From Spirodela intermedia (taxonomy: Eukaryota > Streptophyta > Magnoliopsida > Alismatales > Araceae): a stretch of DNA of 64,000 bases. Made by a program: the position numbers and the translations under genes. The notes beneath the pieces are model-generated. The model was not told where the DNA came from. It ran no database searches and saw nothing but the letters and a program-made list of their open reading frames with translations. Below, in pieces: positions 35,701-46,859 of the stretch. Where the stretch lies: assembly GCA_902729315.2 (NCBI GenBank), contig LR746272.1:9790327-9854326 (forward strand), read 5' to 3'. Numbering within the stretch: position 1 is the first letter of the stretch; each line of letters opens with the position of its first letter.

Positions 35701-38700
35701 AACTTGCATCCATGTGATGTCACACTCTTCTTTGGTTCATTATATGATATATTCTAGCGTCTTAAGTTCTTCCAAAAAGAAGACCATGAAAAAACTTGTA
35801 TGAAGGGACTTTCTTAGAATGGCAAAACTGTGTGCCATCTTATGCATATATCATGTGCAAATATGAGATACTATTAAGGCTTTTGTAGATCTTCTTCCTG
35901 GAACGGTATAGGACGCTGAAACAGGATGATAGCCGAAACTTTTTATATATGCATTGTATGCATGTTGTAATTTGATGAATATTATTATAAGATCATCAAG
36001 GGGAGCAAAATTAGTTTACTTATTCGGTATATGTGTACTACTAGAATTTTCGGTTTCCCTTTTACTCATGTTTATTTGAATTAGATCATTCCGTTGTATC
36101 TCTTTTCTTGACCTGCTCATTGGATTAGATTAAATTTTTTGCTGTTATTTAAGTACATTTGTACAGCATCTATTTACATTATGCTACTTATAAAAGATTA
36201 TTTTTATCACGTTACTCAGAGGCTCTGTTGATTGCAATTATTTTTGAGTCATAACTTCACGTGCAAACAAAATCCACTTTAATCTGATCATTGTAACTGA
36301 CATATATAATCCAGAATGTCACTCTAGGAGATGATGAAGCTAGTAGAAGAGGTGTCCAAAAGACTGTCCTGGAGAGAAAAGGGCCTTCAACGTTTACTTG
36401 TGGCGTAGAAATTGTCTCCAAAACTGAGATGAGAGTTCATCATAGTTTGGAGGCAACGGTTGATGCACTACTTTCAGGTTGAGAATTTCAGAAGTCTTTT
36501 GTTTTGGATTAATATGATACTGGTGCCTCACGTTCACATAAATTTCTTATATTTGTTGCATTGCTCACAGGCAGAACACCCATGTTTGAAATTCGTAAGC
36601 TGAATTCTCACGCTTCGAAAGATGAGAACCTTACACTAGAAAGTGAAGGTTTGAGTGATGTTCCCTCTCAAAACCTCGCTGAAATTATTGTTGAAGACGT
36701 GATGGAGAATGATAAAGTAATCTATGACGATAGTTCCTGTGGTATGATGGATGAGCACTCTTTTAAAATGGAGGCATCCATGCGCATGTTTGCATATGGG
36801 GTAAGAATTCGAGTACTCTTGGAGCCAAAGTAGTGTAATTTTTCTTATAATGTATTTCATTCTTACGTCGTCGTGCTATTCGCTAACAAGGTCGTGCTGT
36901 TTATTCTTACCCTCACTGATACTGCTTGGATTCCTTTTTGCTCCGGCATTGGGCATCTTAGTAGAAAAAGAAGAATATAATAACATAACGGGAATTGCAT
37001 CTAGCGAGGCTAGCATCGTGGTGGATAAGTCAAATGTCGATTATACATGACCTTAGATGTCCCAGATAGAATGTTATTTTTTATCAGCATTTTTCTTTCA
37101 GTTAACTTGCATCCGGATTTGAAGGAAGACATTGTTACTAGTCACAGGCCGCTGTCTAGTCAGTTACGTTGGAGTTCCAACAGACTGTGACTGACTAAAA
37201 TGATCAAATGAAGTGATCTTCTTCCACCAATTTTCTCTGGTATCTCTAATCTTCAGCCTCCTCTTTTTGGTGGCACATGTGCAGCAAAATAATCTCGACT
37301 TCTCATGATTTATTTATTCCTAAGATCCAATTTTGTTCTGAAAATTATTTGATCCTTAGCCTGCCAAGTTCTTCAGCTTTATTGGATGGATTCAATGTCT
37401 CCGGTTTGGTCTCCCTTTAAGGCCCCTTTAGTCTATCCATTAAGTGGCTACCATGTTCAAAAATTATGAAACTTGTACTAGTGTAGATTACAGTTAACCA
37501 GCACTAATAGTTTTTCTTTTCAGTATGACGTAGTGCCTTCTCTTAGATCATCGGCTCATTTAGATGCTTACAGCGGGAGACACGGGATAGGTGATTGGAT
37601 CGGCCTAAAATTAGTTTCATACTTGAGTTTTTTTCGCAAACTGGACGTAGGAAAGAAGCTGAACCAAATAGCGGGTTTCTAGGGGCATATAACTATCTCA
37701 AATTACTGACTCCATAAGCTTTGTGAAGATTAGACGACTTTCCATGTAATTTGTAGAAGAAATGGAGCTCGAAAATCTCTCAATGCACCCGTCTCTCACT
37801 TTGATGTACTCAAATAGCAGTGGGTTAAGGTACTGGAGTTTGCGAGTGTATTGTTCTACTCGAGGAACGTGAATCTGGTAGTGATTATAGGGCATGGTAG
37901 TATAGAATTGGTTGAACTCGAGGTACGAGTATCTCATGCTGATTTCGTCAAAGTTGTGGCTTCCTGTCATTCCCCTGTTTAACCTGTTTCCTGGTTACCG
38001 AAATTTAAATGTTGAACTGAATAGAGTGTGCAGCTGTTGTAGATCCTGGAGATAAGTGTTGTGCAAGCAATCAAGAAGCTCGGACTGGACGAAGTAGTTC
38101 AGCTAACTGATAACATAAGCGAGGCTGATGCATTTCTAGCCCTGCACTCGAAGCTCAAGAAGAACCCGCGGATTCAGGCTGCGGCAAGATCTCAAGGCAT
38201 ACCCATATATGTAACTAAGGTGAATAACAGTAACCCTTGATTGCCATTCTCTGCCCACCAATTCAGACGCCGTAACAATGTGTTTTCGGGTGTTGTTGGC
38301 ATAGACGAGCTCTTTGCTACAAATAACCAAGGCTCTTCGCGTCATAGTGGCTGAACGTGACAACGAAGCGCAGCACTTTCAGGCCGAAGATGATATGAGC
38401 TCAGTGGAAAAAGTCGATGCTCTGGAGGTAAAGTGAGGCGCATCTCTCTACCGAGGCCGTCATACTCTTGCATTCTTTCCTAAATCGTACATTGCAAAGC
38501 TTCTTATTTCTCCGCGAGGAATTCGTTTCTTCTTGTACGAGGCTAAAACTCGATCAAATCTTGCCAGGAGGCAAGGCTTGCTATTGAGCAGGTCGTAATT
38601 CCAAAGAGGCGCTCTGTGGACCTCCTACCGAGGCCATCCCACATCATTGTGGCCCAGATGGGCTTCATTGGGGAATACAAGCTCTTGTGCGAGAAGGTCG

Positions 38701-38864
38701 GGCAAGAGCCGAATATTCATTTGCGCATCCTTCCAACGCACACAGAGACCACCAGTTCTTCCGACGGGGATGCAACCGATCCTGGACTGGAGGAATCGGA
38801 CAGTCCGAGCGATCCTGGCAGCCCTCACAGTAGCGTGGTCAGGCTACCCCTCCTCCCTGAGTAG
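32800..38864 (+). CDS. SPD1: SPD1-like plastid P-loop NTPase (Ycf45/SpoIIIAA family)
   Basis: Nine exons (32800-33234, 33326-33540, 33767-33917, 34457-34648, 36315-36477, 36571-36800, 38043-38219, 38305-38427, 38568-38864) give exactly 660 residues in closed phase. The NTPase core has Walker [10 protein letters not shown] near 206-214, [15 protein letters not shown], and Walker [11 protein letters not shown] near 279-288, then [13 protein letters not shown]. This matches SEEDLING PLASTID DEVELOPMENT 1 and the algal plastid-encoded Ycf45. An acidic linker follows, then a C-terminal R3H-like domain ([11 protein letters not shown] and RILPTHTET). Arabidopsis SPD1 is plastid-located and needed for eoplast development in seedlings. 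The first 50 residues ([18 protein letters not shown]) look like a transit peptide. The ATG at 32800 is the first in frame; introns 4 and 6 exceed 1.2 kb. Confidence 0.88.
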
Positions 38865-39334
38865 GCATATTTTCATGAATTAGACATACTCTTAGCTAGT
38901 GATTAATGTTCTGATGCGATTGATATTTTTCTCGTACCTGCAGCTGTTGATATCTTTATATATAATCGTGGCCGCCGGTCATACTTGTATAATGTCTGGG
39001 TTTCTTTTGGTAGTGGAGAAATTTACGTTGGGCAATTATCTAGACAAGCTCCAGGCAAGTGGGTCATCTTTTTCGCTTATTAAGATCAAGGAAAATCATA
39101 ACTCAGCCTCGGAACATTGGATGATCAATGATCTTACTATCCGGTGCGTCCCACTGGAGATGTTAATGGGCTAGGTAAGCCTGCGGGCCCCGCTGACAGT
39201 TTTTCGGGCTTAGCCCAAAAATCAAACGTAGAACAAAAATAAGGTCTGGCACGATATTTTGCCGAGTTAAATCTGGGCTTCAGTAAAGTTTGTCCTAGAA
39301 GCTAGACACCTGCTTTTACTGTCACCTCTCTGTC

Positions 39335-39374
39335 TATGTCTCTCTCTCTGTCTCTCTCTCTGTCTCTCTCTGTC

Positions 39375-39420
<46 letters not shown>
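39335..39420. repeat. (CT)n/(TCTG) microsatellite
   Basis: Repeated TCTCTCTG units pass into a pure CT run of about 18 dinucleotides, about 470 bases after the SPD1 stop codon. Confidence 0.9.
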
Positions 39421-39564
39421 AGTTTCATAAAGATCTGGGTAAAGATTAAACTCAGCTTTTTCTAGACTCCTCTCTATTCTTAAGATGGTTTTGGTCTGTC
39501 CCTGCCCGTTGCCCACCCCAACCCTTCATCATACCCCCCTGGTGTTGGTACTGTAATTCTGCGT

Positions 39565-39569
<5 letters not shown>

Positions 39570-39602
<33 letters not shown>
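39570..39602. repeat. (GA)n microsatellite
   Basis: About 16 GA dinucleotides. Confidence 0.88.
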
Positions 39603-39606
<4 letters not shown>

Positions 39607-39885
39607 AGGAACCGGGGAGTTAGCTGATGGTGGGCGGCCTCTCCGGCAACATTCCGGAAGATAGTGGAACGTTGAGGGGACTACAGCGAAGAGATGACCT
39701 ACAGGAGATAAGACTGTCTATAGACGACAGGGGTGACAGCGATTGACGCCCAGGAACTTTCTTCATAGGATAGATGGATGGGAAAGGGATATTCAAGCGG
39801 TCGTTTTCCTTCGCTGACGATTCGCTGCTCGCTGAAAGTTGCAACCCATGTCTGATTTGTAGTGGGTTGTCCCCCCCTCCCCCAG

Positions 39886-40002
39886 TGTGATGAGTAAGCT
39901 CGGGCATGCACCCTCATGCAGATGACATATAATGAGATCAGAACATCGATCAGGGGAGGAAGTGACGACTTGCAGCTGTGTAGATGGAGCTTACTCATCA
40001 CA
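39886..40002. repeat. 16-base perfect inverted repeat
   Basis: TGTGATGAGTAAGCTC at 39886-39901 is the reverse complement of GAGCTTACTCATCACA at 39987-40002, with an 85-base spacer. It could be the remains of a small inverted-repeat element or chance. Confidence 0.6.
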
Positions 40003-40118
40003 TGTTCGCTGCTCGGGAGTGGTGGCCATATGGAGCCGAACAAGTGACTGGACATACACTAGATGGTAGGCTTACAGGATATGATGATCTCGGGTCTGTC
40101 TCTGTCTGTCTAAGAGAG

Positions 40119-40174
<56 letters not shown>
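40119..40174. repeat. (GA)n microsatellite upstream of CLE gene 1
   Basis: About 26 GA dinucleotides lie 300 bases before the start of the first CLE gene. Confidence 0.9.
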
Positions 40175-40177
<3 letters not shown>

Positions 40178-40387
40178 ACTCGTGTGAGTTAAAAAATGCC
40201 ACTTGGGAAGTAAATGGAGCATCTTTGCGCGGAAGCATTGCCTTGTATATCCGGGTGGACCTTCACTAGTGACGTATGGGGTCATAGGATGTGGAAGAAA
40301 CTACTAGCTCACACGCTGGGTTTCCACTATCTTCGCCCTTCATTTGAAAACAATGAAAATAGGGGCGGTGGCGGAGGGCGGACTTGT

Positions 40388-40440
40388 CTTTATAAACCTA
40401 GCTCCCTCCCAAGCTCCCTCCCAAGCTCCCAAGCTCCCGA
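40388..40440 (+). promoter_or_regulatory. CLE gene 1 core promoter with AGCTCCCTCCCA repeats
   Basis: A TATA box, TTTATAAACC, lies at about 40388-40398, some 85 bases before the ATG. Just after it AGCTCCCTCCCA occurs twice and a shorter AGCTCCC twice, followed by a (GA)n tract in the leader. The spacing is right for transcription to start near 40420. Confidence 0.6.
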
Positions 40441-40476
40441 GCCGAGAGAGAGAGAGAGAGAGAGGTCCACAGGAGA

Positions 40477-40707
40477 ATGTGGAGCATCAAGCTTAGCGCG
40501 CATGTTTTATTGGTCCTGTCGGCGTTCATCGGGAGCGCGGAGCCCCGTATGGTGGTGGGTCGAACCACGGGGCACGAGGAGTTGGTGGATGGACCAGCTG
40601 CCGGCGTGGGGGCGGGTCCCCCGCCGTTCGAGGAGGTGTACCGACCCAAGAGGCTGAGCCCAAGCGGACCCGATCCACAGCACCATTCCATAACCCCATT
40701 TTCTTGA
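40477..40707 (+). CDS. CLE: CLE peptide hormone precursor, gene 1
   Basis: One exon encodes 76 residues. The start MWSIKLSAHVLLVLSAFIGSA is a signal peptide for secretion. The CLE dodecapeptide RLSPSGPDPQHH is at residues 59-70, preceded by the usual Lys, and only six residues (SITPFS) follow. CLE precursors are secreted and trimmed to 12-13 residue arabinosylated ligands that bind leucine-rich-repeat receptor kinases of the CLAVATA1/BAM group and control meristem and vascular development. The RLSP and GPDPQHH composition is close to the CLE1-7 class in Arabidopsis. The TATA box is 85 bases upstream. The variable region between signal and ligand is short, as usual. A homologous intact gene lies 4.1 kb downstream (44559) with a decayed copy between. 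Confidence 0.92.
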   Translation: MWSIKLSAHVLLVLSAFIGSAEPRMVVGRTTGHEELVDGPAAGVGAGPPPFEEVYRPKRLSPSGPDPQHHSITPFS

Positions 40708-42229
40708 GATCTTTCCAAGCGAGTTTCGAGGTGCTTCGGCATTTTCTGGTCACCCACTGCTGTTTGGTGCTTAAGGGAATTCGAAATTCTTCTCTCTCCT
40801 TTTGTCATTGGTTTTGCATTGACGGGGGATGTTCCTTGTATACAGAGGCGATTGTCATGTTTCCACTTACTTCGGCTGTGATGACGATAAAAGCACCGCG
40901 CATTCATCCTTGTCTATGTCCTCGGTCAAGTGGAAGGGCGCGGAGAGAGAGAAAGAGAGAGATCGGTTGCGAAATAGAGGGTAGGAAGGACACATAATAA
41001 ATCGTTTACGTCTTGTTTTGTAATGGATTCATTCCGGTTTACAAAGACTTCGCCACACATGAATGAAGGGCATCGCTCATTAGTCACCTTACACGAAAAC
41101 ATCATCTGCTTTTGTCTCTTCAGGCTGTCTGTCGGTTGTCCTCATTCATCGGTGCAGCTCGATTTCGAAGAGGGAGATTTACCAAATTAACGAATAAAAT
41201 AGAGAAGATCCAAAGAGATAATTCTTCGTCATCTTTTTCCGTTATCTTCACCACGTCCTCCTGCCTCCCCTCCATTCGTTCACACTGATTGGACGTATGA
41301 GCAGAGTTGCCGCGAAGGAGCAGGGTTACAATTTCGAAATTTTTGAGTCAAAACGTCTGCAGTGAACTCATCAAAACAATAATGAACCAACCTTTAAGTA
41401 CTTTTGGGACTAGTTACAAAATGACTTCAAATATTTAAATCTTTTGAAAACAAAGTCGTGCTATCTTTTGAAGGAAAATTATAGAAATCGATAGCAACAG
41501 AAGTCCAGTAATAGAAGCGCGCCGGGCATTGAAAACGGTGTCGGAGGATCAAGTTGAAAGATCGATATTTCCAAAAGATCTTAATTAGATGGCAGTTTTT
41601 CGCCGAAAAAGAAACGTCCATCCTTCAATTGATGACAATAAGATGCCCCTTTATTAGCTCCTTCGAGGAACCTAGAATCTTATCAGGTAATGGATAACAT
41701 TCCTTCATGCTCCGTAATGCACAAACTCACAAGCATTTGGTACGTTTCTGGGTTGAATTTATTCTCTAAAATTGGCTGACTTTCCTCCAGTCGTCTCTAA
41801 CGACCTTTGTGCGCCTGTCAAACTCTTCTTTCTGCCCATCAGCACACTCGTAGTTTGCTGTTTCAATTTCAATCAAGGTATGTTAAAGCGAAACAACCTG
41901 GAGGGAAGATTGCGATGGGATGGATATGAGCGAGAGTATCTGTGCCAAAGAAGACGGCGTTGCGTTGGTGTCCTTTGGCAACCACTATGGGTCAGTTTGT
42001 TCGAAAAGGACTGACGGGCCGCACCAACTGGCCATAGAATTCGGTGTTTCTATGGGACATTGGAACCAGCCTGGAGAGGTGGAGGGTGCTTCCTGTGGCA
42101 ACGCCATCAATGCGAGGCGAAATTACGATGTCGATAACCCCTCCACATCATCAGATAAGATTACAGGAAGTTGATCTGAACGATCTGAATCGTCCGAGAT
42201 TGGTGTCTTAACCTCGTCGCGTGCAGTAT
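40708..42229. other. Intergenic within the CLE array
   Basis: No exon is supported. The stretch is part of the spacer of the CLE duplication units. A few frames of 60-85 codons occur (for example 41920-42174) with no known motif. Confidence 0.4.
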
Positions 42230-42666
42230 GGGCATTTCAAAAGGAATACCGCCGCCGCCGCATTGGATGTGCCTGAATGGCCCGCGACCCCGCGCCTTAT
42301 GTATAGAACATTCCACTAACCCAAGGATAGTCCTGGGATATAAATAGATGTCACTTGCCCTATCCACTGACCCAAGTCCTACTCATCTCAATGTTAGTTG
42401 TCGTAGGGGCCCTCCCTCCCATTGAGCACGGGTGATGTTCTTGCTAGCAAACCTTCCCCTTGCTCCTGATGGATTCAAGGATGCCCCGAAACGTGGGCAT
42501 TCAGACTATATTTATGGGAATGTGCTCTGATATGGGAGCTCGGAGTCAATGAGGAAGGAGTTGCTGTTGACATGAGGCACTAGGGGAGTATGGCCGAGGG
42601 GGACACGAAGAGATTGGCACCAGAAAGGCCAATCCAGTACCATTCCGTCCCCGGAGGCGGCGACCT
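42230..42666 (+). pseudogene. Decayed CLE gene copy 1 with promoter
   Basis: This stretch aligns by eye with the promoter and gene of CLE gene 2. The promoter has CCGCATTGGATGTGCC against CCGCGTTGGATCTGCC, then AAGGATAG near a TATA box (GATATAAATA, about 42337-42346) against AAGGAGTG near TATATAAT. The ATG position reads GTAGG and is lost. Near 42549 GAGGAAGGAGTTGCTG matches the central region. At 42611-42646 the ligand region encodes RLAPERPIQYHS, recalling RLSPSGPDPQHHS, with an indel that destroys the core. The TATA-to-motif distance (about 272 bases) is close to those of the intact genes (261 and 285). A short 27-codon frame from 42590 has no signal peptide. It is most likely a dead tandem duplicate. 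Confidence 0.7.
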
Positions 42667-44480
42667 ACCGTAGGTGTGGTCTCCAGGGGCCTTGAAGAGT
42701 CAGCGTGCTGCACGGGAGGCTCCCGATGCTGTTCAACTAACGACCTGTCTCTGGCCTCTGCACTGTATGTTCTTGGATCCGAAGGAACAGCCAGCGGAAG
42801 CGCTATCCCACGAACGCCCTCCCGTGTTGAAATACCGGAATTAATGACATACCCTCATCACTGTGTCAAACGTCGCTCGACATACCAAACACAATCTACA
42901 TTCTTCTCCTCATTTATTGGATCGGGATGAGCATCTATAACAACATTCACGTTGACCTCTTTTTCCCAGTGTGAACTCAACTTAAATTCGCGGGAATGTG
43001 AAATCTGAAACGAGAGTTCTTCGCCTATTTCAGGAGATCTTAAGTTCTAGAGAAAGAACTAAATAATTGCCCCTCAGGTGTGATATCGGGGTCTATGTAA
43101 CCTGCCTTTAACTTATTGTTTCCACCGTTCTCTGTATCAAGAACTCGCTTCCTCACCATCCATTCTGCCTTCTTCAATCGACATTCGTGTGTAACCTAGA
43201 GGAAGGGTATTCAAGCATCGCTTAATGTAGCGTTCGTATGGCGTCTTCCATTAATTGGGCACAGTTCTTTCCTCTTTCCTTCATCGTTCCAGTAAAGACA
43301 TCCAACTCAAACTACGATCATATGCCAACGATTTTGTATGAATCTAACCGCTGAACCAGAAAGATCCGATATCTACCCTCTCATAACTACTTTTACAAGG
43401 AAAATAGTCGTATACGTTGGGATCGATTGTTGGTTCAGGAGCCTTAGCGTGGCTACACATTTCGCCAACTATTATAATCTCGGCAGCATTCGGTCCTTGT
43501 AAAATGGTATTTAAAAGAGAATACCCATCCACTAAGGTGTGTAGTAGAAGTAACATTGATTTCTTACGTTTTCCCCTTACTGAAGTTTATTGGCTCTCTG
43601 GCGGTCGGTACGTGAAGGAAGTTAAAATTAAATGACCAATAATGAAGGAGCATGGGGCTAGTTATGCCGGTGTGCATAGCGCTCAATCTCGTCAGCATAG
43701 AGTTACTTAATATTCCGCTTTCATTGAGCGAATTTTAAATGATTAATCAACTGGACTAAATGTGGTTGGAAAGATCTTATCTAATGACCCTAACATAGCG
43801 ATGCATCAGAGCGGTGTTGCATCCTTCAACATTGATTCCCTTTCGCCAATTTCTTACTGCTCCCGAGGAAGTACGCTTTGCCACACACATGCATCATTTC
43901 GAAGCGGATTGGACCGTGGATTAGTGGGAAGAAAATGGCGCCGATCGTGGCCTTACAGATGCTAACTGATGACTAGACATTCACTGGACATAGTTCCACG
44001 CAGATGACTTCTTATTGGTCACCCTCTCTCCCCTCCCTCCCCCCCCCCACAACAGTGAGCAGGTCTTTTTTTGCGCCTGTGTTCATGAGAGAGAAAGAGA
44101 GGTTTGCGGTTTCTTTGTTAGGACGGAGAGTGGAGAAGGGGAACGAACAGCTAAGCCGCACGTTGGACGCTTCCACTACCTATGCATTGGTTTTAAAAGA
44201 GGAGGAAAGATAAGAAGGATGACGCCCTCATGATTAGATGTTAGTTACGGAAGGCCAAGGAGTAAAGCCTTCCGACAGGATATTGAAGAACTGATCGTCG
44301 GGCCACATGGGATATCATAAAAGTGCAGAATATGATGCGGGAGCATTTGCAGTACGCAAGGGGGGCGGGGGAGTAAGCCTGTGCTGGAAGAAAATCGCCG
44401 ATGCCGCGTTGGATCTGCCGCATCACGCCTTTCCGAGACGACTTTCCATTACTTTCACAGGCTGATCAAGGAGTGTCCCC
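42667..44480. other. Intergenic within the CLE array
   Basis: I find no exon or RNA gene here. The stretch around 44041-44230 is open in two frames but without a known motif. It forms the spacer of the second duplication unit. Confidence 0.4.
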
Positions 44481-44488
44481 TATATAAT
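44481..44488 (+). promoter_or_regulatory. TATA box of CLE gene 2
   Basis: TATATAAT lies 71-78 bases upstream of the ATG. The sequence around it aligns with the promoter of the decayed copy at 42.3 kb. Confidence 0.65.
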
Positions 44489-44558
44489 GTACACATTTTC
44501 ACTCTCGGTACGTCGTCATCATCCAGCTGGTTCCTCCTCTCTCAAATATTGAGCTGTC

Positions 44559-44825
44559 ATGGCGGGTAGAAATCTTGAAGCTGCATTGATTATCTTCTTG
44601 CTCGTGACCCTGCCGTTGCGTGGTGAGAGTTCCAGAGTACCCCTGCTGCGCAGCCAGATGAAGATTAATAATCAGGCTGAACGTCGAGAGGGGAGGTTGG
44701 AGTTGCTGAGGAAAGAACTGTGGGGAACTTGGAGGAACAGGGTCATGGCGGGAGAGGATTACAAGAGAATGGTACCCGGTGGTCCCGATCCGCAGCATCA
44801 CTCGTCCCCCGAGGCGGCACACTAA
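44559..44825 (+). CDS. CLE: CLE peptide hormone precursor, gene 2
   Basis: One exon encodes 88 residues. The signal peptide is about residues 1-22 (AALIIFLLVTLPLRG core). The CLE motif RMVPGGPDPQHH is at residues 70-81, preceded by YK, with a seven-residue tail (SSPEAAH). The middle part is rich in Arg, Lys and Glu (RREGRLELLRKELW). It shares GPDPQHHS with CLE gene 1 at 40477, but the first half of the ligand differs (RMVPG against RLSPS), so the two mature peptides are probably not redundant. Hydroxyproline at positions 4 and 7 of the ligand is expected from the family. The same-strand arrangement, the matching ends of the motifs and the decayed copies between and after the genes point to tandem duplication. 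Confidence 0.92.
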   Translation: MAGRNLEAALIIFLLVTLPLRGESSRVPLLRSQMKINNQAERREGRLELLRKELWGTWRNRVMAGEDYKRMVPGGPDPQHHSSPEAAH

Positions 44826-46859
44826 ACTGCCGCATTAGGCGCTTATGGTATGTAGGAGTTCTACTGATGAGATGCCCGTGTTTGTTTTCCCTTCTGTGCT
44901 GGGAGGCCGCGCGCAACACAGGCTATCGTGGCGAGCGGCTTCAACCTGATGTTGTTTAGTTTTCTCCCTCTCCAGTTGTTCTCTATATTGTCTCCCTCGC
45001 AGGAAACGGATTCTTCGGCCGTATAATTTTTCTGTGGCTTGGTTCTGCATTCTGGTCTGCAGTCTGTCGTGTGGCCGAGCATCAAGATTTTGGAATTTAG
45101 CATTAACTCTTCCCCCCTTTACGTATTTTTCTTCCCCCCCAATATCTCTTATAATTTAGAAGGAAACAGATTTAGGTTTCACATGGTAAGAAATTATTGG
45201 AACTTCGTCAACAATTTGTCAAGTCCGCTGCTTATCCTCGAAATAAGCATAACCAGCTCATCCTCGAAATTACAGGCTTTCTAGTCCACGAGCATTAGTC
45301 GGCGGACATCACTCCTATCCAACTAGAAGAGAAGTTTGTCGGCTACAGATACAAAAAGATGCAAAAGAATGTATTTATGAATATGGTCGATTAAAAAGAA
45401 GCTAATAAAAAGGACTCGAGGAGGCTAAGCTTACGGGTTTCAGTCGGCAAAAGGACGTTGACTAGCTTATAGCCTTCCGCATTTGTAAGTTATCAGCGAA
45501 AACTCCAGTAAAACTAAATTTAAATTTTTTCCGTATTTATTTCATCAACACTAAATACGGAGGAAAAGGATGTTTCGGGCTCAGATAGTCAAACCGCAGA
45601 GTAGAACGTTAGAAATATGTTCCAGTGAAAAGCCTGGTTTTGATGAAATGTCATCAATCTGCCGCCTCCATGAGTTGAATCCAATAAACTCCAATAAGTT
45701 GAAACGTTTCTCATCTCCATTCGGATGTGAAGACCTGAGGACAATTATTAATAGCATATAAGATTAATTCTTGATGATGAGCATTATTGCCTTGTTTCTA
45801 TGTCTATGCCCAACCCTAGTCCGTCCACATCACTTCTCTCCAAATTGTCGTGGCAAGCAAAGCTTTTGGACATTCTCGTCCAAGTAAGCTATACTCCCGC
45901 TGACGGCATCCACTAAGAAGTATTGGAACAAAGGGATTAGTGAAGTAGGAGGGGTCATGAAGTACGGAGTGGGATGCGGCAACGAAGAGGACATTCATGC
46001 GTCGACTTCCTTTTGTTATTGGTGGCAAACCGAAAAAATGTATTGTCGAGACAGCCATGCCCTCCTCATCTCGTTTCCTCTGCTACTGAAAATTTAAACA
46101 GTATCCGCGATCAGTCAGGAGAGAAACGATCATTTTACTTATTTATCATCCGAAAGAATGATCACCTGAAGTTACGGAAACGTCGATAGGTTGATCACCC
46201 GAAAGAATCGAATCATTTGTTCTATCTTCATCTTTGGTTGTCCTCACGAGTCCTACTTTACGGAACAGAAAGTTTATAATTGTGGCTCCCTTTCTCGCAA
46301 TATAATATTCATTAAGGTCGACAATGTATTATCCGTGCAGTGAGAATCCAGCTGAGATCAAAATTGCACCCCTGGAACGTCGCCGTCCAATGGGCCGCCG
46401 ACAATTTTCAGCCGGGAACGGCCGCAGCACGTATCCTCTCCACTGTGTGCAGCGAATCGGCAGCGTTTGCAAGGGCCTAAATCATCTCTGCTTTCGAATT
46501 TATCGATCTTGTCCAGTGGAAGGAGAAGAGAACGGGGAGCCGCCTGGAAAGAAGTGGTTGGGGAGCGTCGTCGCCGGTTGTATCTGAATAGATAAACAGA
46601 CCGCACTGGATTGTTCAAGCGCTGAAAGATTCCCACTTTGAAAATCGATGTCTTGACGTAGCTACAATCTGCGGTGTTTCATCCTCGACACAGCCAGAAG
46701 ATTCTTGGTTGGTGGTCATACGTGGCAGCGTTGCGATGCCAGCAGTCGATGACGATCTTATCATCAAATAGGAATTTGCTGACTCCGACGACAAGCTTCG
46801 GTCTTGACGACCAAGTCACGAGGACGCAAGTGGGTGTAACTTTGCTGTCGGCCGACGTA
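44826..46859. other. Intergenic within the CLE array
   Basis: No supported gene. Open frames up to about 92 codons (46324-46636, both strands) have no recognisable motif. Confidence 0.4.

Larger units (their letters stand above)
38865..40476. other. Intergenic, SPD1 3' region to CLE promoter
   Basis: Microsatellites dominate: a (CT)n block with interspersed TG near 39335-39420, (GA)n near 39570-39602 and a long (GA)n at about 40119-40174. A perfect 16-base inverted repeat is noted separately. No exon is supported. Confidence 0.5.

Noticed and set aside
37698-37970. 90-codon minus-strand open frame in SPD1 intron 6
   Set aside because: No family motif, no promoter, and it sits within an intron; most likely chance.
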